Below are positions 1 through 5,130 of a stretch of 5,130 nt of DNA, piece after piece (within the stretch, counting starts at the first letter, position 1; every line of letters starts with the position of its first letter). The position numbers and the translations under genes were made by a program. A model generated the notes under the pieces. The model did not search any database. It was not told where the DNA came from and saw nothing but the letters and a program-made list of their open reading frames with translations. Source of the stretch: Clostridia bacterium (GTDB taxonomy: Bacteria; Bacillota; Clostridia; Oscillospirales; RGIG7773); NCBI GenBank assembly GCA_017554835.1, contig JAFZHO010000009.1:1-5130 (forward strand), written 5' to 3'.

Positions 1-122
1 GGAGTTGGCTCTTCAGGAGTTGGTTCTTCCGGAGTTGGTACCTCAGGAGTTACCTCCTCAGGTGTTGGCTCTTCAGGAGTTGGCTCTTCGGGAGTTGGTT
101 CCTCAGGAGTTACCTCCTCAGT
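1..122 (-). repeat. 15-bp tandem repeat encoding an acidic TPEEP linker, with a 60-bp higher-order unit
   Basis: From residue 1518 the giant protein repeats the pentapeptide TPEEP, with TPEEV and TPEVP variants, for seven full units before the left edge. Each unit is a 15-bp DNA repeat. Four units form a 60-bp block present twice (1-60 and 61-120), differing at four positions that I count (3, 24, 30 and 40 of the block). Pro/Thr/Glu-rich linkers of this type separate catalytic or binding modules from C-terminal wall-anchoring or docking modules in secreted bacterial proteins. The array is cut by the window edge, so total copy number is unknown. Confidence 0.9.
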
Positions 123-3100
123 GGGTTCGACTTCTTCCTTGCCGGCAAGTTCAAAGCTCTCGCAAGCTATATAGTCGTTAGAGTTTGAAATTTTTTTATA
201 GGAGGTATTCGCCTTAACAGTTCCATACATAGCACCGAAATATAGTTTATCTCCGTTTTCTAAACTTTCAATGCCAAGGAATTTTTTATAATCAATAGTT
301 ATAACGAACTGAACTCTTCCATATTCGTCAAAAGACTGATTAACAACGTAACTGCCATTTGAATTTGCGTAGTCTGAAACGCTGTTACCGTGGGCTTCTC
401 GACCCCATTTGAAGTTATTATTTGCTGCATCTCCGTAGAAAACCATAAATGACGCATTCGGGGTTGCGGCAGGGTCTGCCACTTTGGCATAGGTGAAATA
501 CGTTCTATTTGTATCAAGGAAAATTCCAAGCTGATCAGGAACTCCCCATTTTCCTGTTTCGATTACTTTATCTTTTGTTCTGATAGCGATATAAAGTTTA
601 TCATTATCCCACATCATGGAATAGGAATTATTGCCGCCGTTTAAAAACTCGTTAAATCCCGGCCATTCAGATTCGATTACATCGGTTTTTGTGGGGGCTT
701 TTTTCGTATAGTTTAATACGTAATTCATACTTGGCTGAGGCCCTGCAAAATCCGTCTCGTGCAATACGGAATCAATAGCAGCATAATAGGTGGTCGTGCT
801 GCCATCTGAGTATTGAAGGTCAGAAGCTCCGTCATAGAAAGAATAATAAAAATTATAATCAAAAGCCATTCCGTCATTTAAAACGCCCGACGGAAGACCG
901 AATACGTCCCAGGAAATAGCGCAAACAAGTTGCACATGGCCGTCGTTATCAAGAATATCATAATAAGATATATTATCATTATTCAGAGAAAGGGTGCTGT
1001 TTCCTCCTTTAGATCTTGCAGTATCAAGAAGAAAACTGCCGTCTTCCTGGCGGAAAAATACCAACTGATAAAAATACGTGTATATTGAAGGATCAGCATC
1101 TCTCGTGCTAATTCGTTCAACTTCGTTAGGACTCAGACACATAACAACAGTATCTCCGCTTCCCCAGGATCCGGGGTTTAGGGTAGTGTCGTTAGTATCT
1201 ATTGCGATATAAAGATTATCATAATCCCACATAACAGAATATGCAGCATCATTCTCGTTTTTATTATAGTAGAAATTGGTAAACTTCGGCCATATAGATT
1301 TATCTATAACGCCTGACATCTTCGGTTTATTTCTCGTATATGGAGTATTTCCCGCCACAACGTTTATAAAATCGCTGCTTCCCGAAGAAGAAGGATCTGC
1401 CGAAACCTTTTTACCATCTAAAAGAACGCTGAGATTCTTCGTTTTATAAGTTTCTCCCGAAGTGCCGGAAGATTCATAGGTTCCGTCAAAGAAAGTATAA
1501 TATGCATAGTATGCCATTTTCATTCCGTCGCCGATATAACTATCCGAAACTCCGAAAAGATCCCAGTCAATAGCTATCATAAACTGAGCGTGGCCGTTAG
1601 CATCTGTTACTCCTTTATAAGTGATCAAATCATCAGAAATTTCAAGAGCACTATTTCCCTTATAGCATCGTGAAGTTTCAAGGGCCCAGGTGCCGTTTGC
1701 CTTGCGGAAGAAAATAAGCTGATAGAAGTTGGGTTGATATTTTGCGTTTATATTATTCGGGCCATGGGTATAGATTACCTGCTCGCTATTGGGGTTAAAT
1801 CCGAGAATAATAGCATCTCCGCCGCCCCAGGAACCTGCGTTAACCGTGGTATCATCGGTATCTATGGCAAAATATAATTTATCCTCGTCCCACATCATAG
1901 AATATGCGGCATTATTTCCGTTATTATTTCTGACAAAAGGATTAAATTCCGCCCATTCGCTCTTTACTATTGATCCCGACATATTAGGAGCTTTTTCCGT
2001 ATAGGAGATTTTCTGATCCGAAGGAACTTTTGTTCCGTTTGGATATGAATATCCCTGAATTTTCATATTATAGGAAGTAAGGGCTTTGGCGTTTCTTCCT
2101 ACGTTATTCAGGTCTTTATAGGTTGAATAATATCTCTGAGCGTATTTTGAAATAGTATGAGAAACTTCAAGTCTTGTCCAGTTGGCAAGTTCTTTTTCGG
2201 AAAACTCGGTAAAATAATGAGATACGTCAAATATAATCGTTCCATTTGAATATTTTGATGCAAGATGCATTGTGTCAAGAGTATCGGAGTAGTTTTTGGT
2301 ATGGTAAATGCAGTCAAAAATTTCTGCATCGGTCCAATATTCTGCCCCTGCTCTCTTAGTTGCATTTGCCATCGCCTGAGCATAGGATTCATATAAAGTA
2401 TAAACGCTATCCGATACGTAGAAGTTATCCCCACCAAACGACCAGTTTCTACCCAAACAGTCCTGAGCGGCAACAATATCAACGATAGGTTTTCCGCCCG
2501 TTGTTGCAGGTTTTAGCATATTATATAAATTGGTTTCCGCCGCAGAAGCTCCGCCGTTTCGCCATATTGCAGGGCAAACCATAATCGGTCTTGTTGGATC
2601 AACCTGGCGAATTATATCGGACTGACCTTTATAAATTGCTCTGTAATAATCAACGCCGTTTGTTTGATTCAGCCATTTATCACAGGTTTCATCTGCTAAA
2701 TAATAACCTGCAAAAGATTTATATCCGCTATATAAATCATAAATATCTCGAACAGCATCTTCGGCAATATCCAGAAGTTCGTTAATATAGGTATATCCAC
2801 CTGCCGCCGTAATTTTTTCAGGGCCTGCGTAAGGGCCTCCCACCGTTCCCACGAAAACTTTCATACCAAGTTTTTCGGACGCTTCGAAAATCGCCTTATA
2901 AGGATCGGCGCTACCGTAACCGACGCCTTTTGTGAATCCTCTTGCTTTTAGGCGAGGTCCGTCAAACATCATACTGCCTTCGTAACCTGCGCCAAACTGC
3001 AATACGATATAATCCATACCAAGCTCTTTCATTCCCTTGACAAGAAGATACCACATTGTGTCGGTATATTTGATATCAGGGTTTTCCGCGTTGGAAGTCA

Positions 3101-4661
3101 GCGCCTGAAGTTGGAAGAATCCGCCTCTTATCAAAGGCAACTGTGGTTGACCTGCGTAAACTTCTGCTTCGTAAAGTCTTGCGACTTTTGAGGAAGCAGT
3201 AATTGTAAATTTAACTTTTCTAACGGCCTGGCTATCGAAATACTGCTGATAAGAAATTTTATCAGAAGTCTGATGGGTTATGAAATTAGATTCAACTTTT
3301 GTGTAGGTGCTTCCGTTAGAGGAGATATAAGTTTCCACTTTCGTTGGAGCATAGTAGGATGAATCTGCCTGGAAATATAGCATAACGCTATTAACGTTTG
3401 CCGTTGAAGAGGATAAATCTATAATAAGTTCTTTTGTTGTATTTTTTGATATATCGGCATAACCTGAGTTATAACTTCCATCTACTACCCCTGATTTGGT
3501 GGTTGATGCAAGTTTTGCGCTTTTGCCTTTTGCAACGTTTGTATGGGCTATTATATCGTCTCTTTCAACGAAGCCGTAGTCCATTTCAGAAACGGCATTT
3601 TCGCATCCGTAAATTTTGACCTCGGATAAAATCGCCTTGCCTCTGAATAAAACCTTTACGTATCTTGCTTTTACGGTGTGGTTTCGCATTACGGCAAACT
3701 CTGCAAATTCGCCGTTTGCGCCCCATCTGCCTATTGCGTAACTCTGACCTAAATCATAGTAATTTACGCCGTCTTCCGAGTATCTTGCCACTACGTAGTC
3801 AGGAGAAGAAGTCATAGTTATAAACTGAACTTCGCTTATATTTTTTACTTCTTCAAGGTCGATGGTAAGTTCACTAACGCTTGATAGAGAAAACTCGTCC
3901 GTTCCATCAGGAGTTCTTCCCGTGAATTTTGTGGTTTCTCCGGCTTTTCCAACAATGCCATCTGTAAGAAGCAATCTTGAACTATCGTTATCATATCCTG
4001 AAATGTTTTTGCATTTTTCCCAGATATATGGTTTCCCCTGAGATAGAAGGATTCTTTCGTTCTCGTTTGGAACACCGATAACAGAAACCTCGTTAATAGA
4101 AACCATTGAGTTATCGGGGGCATAAACATATGCCTTTATACCCATAGCAAGAATGTCCTCGCCTATTGTAACAGTATAAGTGGTTCTATTACCACTTGTC
4201 ACTTTTGCTACGGTTTGCTTCGGATAAATGGTATAGTTATATCCATCGTTTGAAATAATTATCTCAACAGAAGATGGCAAAACCGCCCCACTGGAGGTAT
4301 TAAAGGTTATCTCAACCTTTGTTAGCTTGCTTGGAAAACCAAAATCATTCTGTACATAAAAATGAGGGTCTCTTCCCTCGTCATAAAGATTAAAATGCTT
4401 TCCGGGAAAGCTTGACGTATCTGAATAATTATAGGTCTCGTTTTTAATAGTGAAAACCGATGTAGTATTCATATTTCCGTCAGTCAGATTCTTGCCCTCG
4501 TTATCCCCCGTTACGTTTTTGTAACTTGGATAAGAAAAGGCATATTCGGTATTAAGATTTAGTCTTTGTTCTGTTGTTGCCGCCGAAACGTTAAAGCTGA
4601 TTCCTGTAAAGCAGCTCATAATCATTGCGATGGCAAGTATCACGGATAGTGTCTTTTTCAT
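1..4661 (-). CDS. Secreted multimodular DUF4434-like glycoside-hydrolase-type protein with discoidin-like and CBM9-like modules (3' end outside window)
   Basis: The frame is open for 1,553 codons from ATG at 4661 to the left edge, and no stop is visible. The start is fixed by GAGGAG nine bases upstream and by an immediate signal peptide (MKKTLSVILAIAM, then a VSA-A cleavage site near residue 27). Modules in order: discoidin-like region 1 (about 34-198, LTDGN near 60); region 2 (about 205-353, LLLTDG at 230-235, YSEDG, ARYVKV); region 3 (about 372-505, GVVDG, ending RLYEAEVYAG); a TIM barrel (about 509-835) resembling DUF4434; three CBM9-like modules (884-1084, 1105-1298, 1314-1506); and a TPEEP linker from about 1508. 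Barrel signatures are MKELGMDYIVLQF (544-556), GYYLADE (652-658), DIVAAQD (728-734) and YWTDAEIF (775-782). E658 and E780 would sit on strands 4 and 7, as in clan GH-A hydrolases. The inferred role is binding and perhaps cleaving an extracellular glycan; the substrate is unknown. Family assignment was made by eye. The barrel and CBM9-like calls are firmer than the discoidin boundaries. Any wall anchor after the linker lies outside the window. Confidence 0.9.
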   Translation of the reverse strand, partial: MKKTLSVILAIAMIMSCFTGISFNVSAATTEQRLNLNTEYAFSYPSYKNVTGDNEGKNLTDGNMNTTSVFTIKNETYNYSDTSSFPGKHFNLYDEGRDPHFYVQNDFGFPSKLTKVEITFNTSSGAVLPSSVEIIISNDGYNYTIYPKQTVAKVTSGNRTTYTVTIGEDILAMGIKAYVYAPDNSMVSINEVSVIGVPNENERILLSQGKPYIWEKCKNISGYDNDSSRLLLTDGIVGKAGETTKFTGRTPDGTDEFSLSSVSELTIDLEEVKNISEVQFITMTSSPDYVVARYSEDGVNYYDLGQSYAIGRWGANGEFAEFAVMRNHTVKARYVKVLFRGKAILSEVKIYGCENAVSEMDYGFVERDDIIAHTNVAKGKSAKLASTTKSGVVDGSYNSGYADISKNTTKELIIDLSSSTANVNSVMLYFQADSSYYAPTKVETYISSNGSTYTKVESNFITHQTSDKISYQQYFDSQAVRKVKFTITASSKVARLYEAEVYAGQPQLPLIRGGFFQLQALTSNAENPDIKYTDTMWYLLVKGMKELGMDYIVLQFGAGYEGSMMFDGPRLKARGFTKGVGYGSADPYKAIFEASEKLGMKVFVGTVGGPYAGPEKITAAGGYTYINELLDIAEDAVRDIYDLYSGYKSFAGYYLADETCDKWLNQTNGVDYYRAIYKGQSDIIRQVDPTRPIMVCPAIWRNGGASAAETNLYNMLKPATTGGKPIVDIVAAQDCLGRNWSFGGDNFYVSDSVYTLYESYAQAMANATKRAGAEYWTDAEIFDCIYHTKNYSDTLDTMHLASKYSNGTIIFDVSHYFTEFSEKELANWTRLEVSHTISKYAQRYYSTYKDLNNVGRNAKALTSYNMKIQGYSYPNGTKVPSDQKISYTEKAPNMSGSIVKSEWAEFNPFVRNNNGNNAAYSMMWDEDKLYFAIDTDDTTVNAGSWGGGDAIILGFNPNSEQVIYTHGPNNINAKYQPNFYQLIFFRKANGTWALETSRCYKGNSALEISDDLITYKGVTDANGHAQFMIAIDWDLFGVSDSYIGDGMKMAYYAYYTFFDGTYESSGTSGETYKTKNLSVLLDGKKVSADPSSSGSSDFINVVAGNTPYTRNKPKMSGVIDKSIWPKFTNFYYNKNENDAAYSVMWDYDNLYIAIDTNDTTLNPGSWGSGDTVVMCLSPNEVERISTRDADPSIYTYFYQLVFFRQEDGSFLLDTARSKGGNSTLSLNNDNISYYDILDNDGHVQLVCAISWDVFGLPSGVLNDGMAFDYNFYYSFYDGASDLQYSDGSTTTYYAAIDSVLHETDFAGPQPSMNYVLNYTKKAPTKTDVIESEWPGFNEFLNGGNNSYSMMWDNDKLYIAIRTKDKVIETGKWGVPDQLGIFLDTNRTYFTYAKVADPAATPNASFMVFYGDAANNNFKWGREAHGNSVSDYANSNGSYVVNQSFDEYGRVQFVITIDYKKFLGIESLENGDKLYFGAMYGTVKANTSYKKISNSNDYIACESFELAGKEEVEPTEEVTPEEPTPEEPTPEEPTPEEVTPEVPTPEEPTPEEPT
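144..2012 (-). repeat. Three tandem CBM9-like modules inside the giant protein
   Basis: Three diverged copies of about 190-200 residues lie at 884-1084, 1105-1298 and 1314-1506. Each opens with a YT-x-K-P-like motif and a xSxW-x-xF segment, then (A)YSxMWDxDxLYxAI, an acidic T-x-D turn, and a W-G-x-x-D segment. Each closes with a GHxQxxxAIxWDxFG-like strand and a DGM/NGD turn. This pattern matches the carbohydrate-binding module 9/DOMON-like beta-sandwich, which binds sugar chain ends in characterised xylanases. Copies 1 and 2 are closest, sharing DTxDTTxNxGSWGxGD and FYQLxFFR. Copy 3 is more diverged: it has TGKWGVPD in place of the GSWGxGD segment, and YGRVQFVITIDYKKF in the late strand. The copies have diverged too far to look like recent DNA duplication. 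Confidence 0.75.
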
Positions 4662-4670
4662 AAGCAAACA

Positions 4671-4676
4671 CTCCTC
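4671..4676 (-). promoter_or_regulatory. Ribosome binding site of the giant gene
   Basis: GAGGAG on the minus strand lies nine bases upstream of the ATG at 4661. It matches the anti-Shine-Dalgarno core and fixes the start, since the residues that follow form a signal peptide immediately. Confidence 0.85.
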
Positions 4677-4683
4677 ATTATAT

Positions 4684-4705
4684 TATGTAACAATATTGTA
4701 ACATA
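4684..4705. promoter_or_regulatory. Candidate operator: direct repeat and imperfect palindrome over the -10 and start site
   Basis: TGTAACA occurs at 4686-4692 and again at 4697-4703, a direct repeat with an 11-bp period, about one turn of the helix. The same 22 bp is also an inverted repeat broken by a single mismatched pair (4689/4700), with the perfect core ACAATATTGT at 4690-4699. It covers the whole -10 and the predicted start site, so a protein bound here could block RNA polymerase. The binding protein is unknown. Direct repeats with an 11-bp period are typical of OmpR/PhoB-family response regulators, whereas the palindromic reading would suit a dimeric repressor. Because AT-rich promoter DNA yields such patterns by chance, confidence is moderate. 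Confidence 0.45.
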
Positions 4706-4722
4706 TTAAAGTATAAAGTCAA
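4695..4722 (-). promoter_or_regulatory. Sigma-A-type promoter of the giant gene
   Basis: On the minus strand, TTGACT (4722-4717, five of six matches to TTGACA) is followed after 16 bp by TACAAT (4700-4695, five of six matches to TATAAT). The -10 is preceded by TGT, giving an extended -10 TGTTACAAT. Transcription should begin around 4691-4687, leaving a leader of roughly 25-30 bases before the ATG, too short for a riboswitch. The position just after two terminators and just before the gene supports independent transcription. Confidence 0.7.
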
Positions 4723-4724
4723 TA

Positions 4725-4752
4725 AAAGCCACCCGATTTTTCGGGTGGCTTT
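4725..4752 (-). terminator. Intrinsic terminator 2, tandem with the first
   Basis: A perfect 12-bp stem (4725-4736 pairing with 4741-4752) has a four-base loop; the core is GCCACCCGA/TCGGGTGGC. On the minus strand the stem ends in TTT and runs into TATTGACTTT, so there is a short U-rich tail. It comes 11 bases after the first stem-loop and its sequence is unrelated to it. The most natural reading is a back-up terminator insulating the giant gene from read-through. The -35 element of the giant gene begins three bases beyond the stem. A role as a regulatory structure is possible but less likely. Confidence 0.7.
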
Positions 4753-4763
4753 AAGTATAAAAA

Positions 4764-4797
4764 TTAATATCCCATCCGTATTCGGATGGGATATTAA
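4764..4797 (-). terminator. Intrinsic terminator 1 after the SLH gene
   Basis: A perfect 15-bp inverted repeat (4764-4778 pairing with 4783-4797) encloses a four-base loop. The GC-rich core is CCCATCCG/CGGATGGG, extended by AT pairs. Read on the minus strand, the stem is followed directly by TTTTTATAC, a short U-tract. It begins 36 bases past the TAA of the SLH gene, where its transcript should end. The 35 bases between stop and stem are AT-rich and contain only weak short hairpins. On the plus strand the stem is also followed by an A-rich rather than T-rich stretch, so it looks directional. Confidence 0.8.
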
Positions 4798-4832
4798 AAG
4801 TTTTATAAACTTTGAAAAGCTTTAGCTTTTTA

Positions 4833-5129
4833 TTATTTAGTAAGTGCTGCTGTTACCATTTTGATAATTTCGCATCTTAAAATCTGACCTTCGGGGTTAA
4901 TGATATAACCGCCTTTTCCGTCGGGGTTTCCGTCTACTATCTTGTTATGAACAAGGTATTTGATATTATCAACAAACCAAGGTGCGATTTTATCTTTATC
5001 TACGAATTTATCTAAGCTTGTTTCTTTATAACTTTCGTCTTTATCGGTAATCTGCATAGCACGGGCGAAGATTGCGAAAAATTCCTGTCTTGAAATTGAG
5101 TTATTTCCGTTTAAGTATAGTTTTCCGTC
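4833..5129 (-). CDS. C-terminal fragment of an SLH-domain surface protein (5' end outside window)
   Basis: The frame enters from the right edge and ends at TAA (4833-4835), leaving 98 visible residues. A methionine at 5057 is internal, because the same frame continues with SLH-like sequence upstream, so it should not be taken as the start. Visible residues 1-27 are the tail of one SLH repeat (SISRQEFFAIFARAMQI, with SRQE at the place of the conserved TRAE motif). Residues 42-97 form one complete repeat: FVDKDKIAPWFVDNIKYLV, then IVDGNPDG, then ILRCEIIKMV as the second-helix motif. SLH modules usually occur as two or three copies and bind pyruvylated secondary cell-wall polymers, so this protein is probably exported and attached to the wall by its C terminus. 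The rest of the protein, and so its main function, cannot be seen. The TRAE position reads LRCE in the last repeat: the arginine and glutamate are kept and alanine is replaced by cysteine. It lies upstream of the giant gene on the same strand but is separated from it by terminators. Confidence 0.9.
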   Translation of the reverse strand, partial: DGKLYLNGNNSISRQEFFAIFARAMQITDKDESYKETSLDKFVDKDKIAPWFVDNIKYLVHNKIVDGNPDGKGGYIINPEGQILRCEIIKMVTAALTK

Positions 5130-5130
5130 A

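Noticed and set aside
1..120. Short regular repeats resembling a CRISPR or intergenic repeat array
   Set aside because: The 15-bp units are directly adjacent without spacers and encode an in-frame TPEEP linker, so this is a coding tandem repeat.
299..529. Minus-strand open frame of 76 codons
   Set aside because: It lies wholly inside the giant gene in another frame. It has no ribosome binding site or recognisable motif, and the enclosing frame shows clear CBM9-like sequence here.
2108..2482. Minus-strand open frame of 124 codons
   Set aside because: It overlaps the barrel-coding part of the giant gene in another frame, where the main frame carries the conserved DIVAAQD and YWTDAEIF motifs. 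The shadow protein is low-quality and matches nothing I recognise.
1789..2785. Plus-strand open frames (1789-2004 and 2591-2785)
   Set aside because: They are antisense to strongly supported coding sequence, short, and without recognisable domains or start signals.
3434..3619. Plus-strand open frame of 61 codons
   Set aside because: It is antisense to the third discoidin-like region. The Leu/Tyr/Arg-rich translation is what complementary coding sequence commonly gives.
3845..4129. Minus-strand open frame of 94 codons
   Set aside because: It is a shadow of the discoidin-like region in another frame, with no supporting start signal.
4509..4525. Small inverted repeat GTTAC...GTAAC near the start of the giant gene, similar to the operator half-sites
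   Set aside because: It lies inside coding sequence for residues 46-51, is only five base pairs long and fits chance. It is worth noting only if the promoter element proves to be a real binding site.
4677..4682. Perfect TATAAT on the minus strand just before the ribosome binding site
   Set aside because: Used as a -10 it would start transcription within or next to the GAGGAG site, and there is no good -35 at the right distance. The TTGACT/TGTTACAAT pair is better placed.
4797..4830. Two short AT-only or AT-rich hairpins between the SLH stop codon and terminator 1
   Set aside because: Stems of six or seven mostly A-T pairs are expected by chance in such AT-rich DNA and are much weaker than the two perfect stems beside them.

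Overview
The window looks like part of a low-GC Gram-positive genome, most likely an uncultured anaerobic member of the Clostridia (Bacillota) from a gut or rumen habitat. The supporting evidence is AT-rich intergenic DNA, a strong GAGGAG ribosome binding site, sigma-A-like promoter elements, intrinsic terminators with U-tracts, and two secreted proteins, one of which carries S-layer homology (SLH) repeats. No genus can be named from the sequence alone.

Both genes lie on the minus strand, so the window reads biologically from right to left. At the right edge (5129 down to 4833) is the last 98 codons of a gene whose product ends in SLH repeats, the module that anchors proteins to secondary cell-wall polymers. 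Its 5' part is outside the window. It is followed by two consecutive stem-loops with T-rich tails on the minus strand (4797-4764 and 4752-4725), which should end its transcript.

A self-contained promoter then follows: -35 TTGACT, a 16-bp spacer and an extended -10 TGTTACAAT. A TGTTACA direct repeat with an 11-bp period, which is also an imperfect palindrome, lies across the -10 and the likely start site. It leads into a short leader and one giant open reading frame from 4661 to the left edge, at least 1,553 codons with no stop.

The giant protein is a secreted, multimodular carbohydrate-active-type protein. In order it has a signal peptide, three discoidin-like (F5/8 type C-like) beta-sandwich regions, a (beta/alpha)8-barrel resembling DUF4434 with two well-placed acidic residues (E658, E780), three CBM9-like sugar-binding modules in tandem, and an acidic TPEEP-repeat linker that runs off the left edge. 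The C-terminal module after the linker is not visible; a cell-wall anchor such as SLH repeats would fit but is not shown.

The two genes probably act at the cell surface: the SLH protein is wall-attached and the giant protein would bind, and perhaps cleave, an extracellular glycan. The terminators and separate promoter suggest they are transcribed independently. There is no CRISPR array, RNA gene, insertion sequence or phage gene in the window. The other ORFs seen on either strand lie inside the giant gene in other frames and look like chance shadows. The main novelty candidates are the 3+1+3 architecture around a poorly characterised barrel, and the operator-like element over its promoter.
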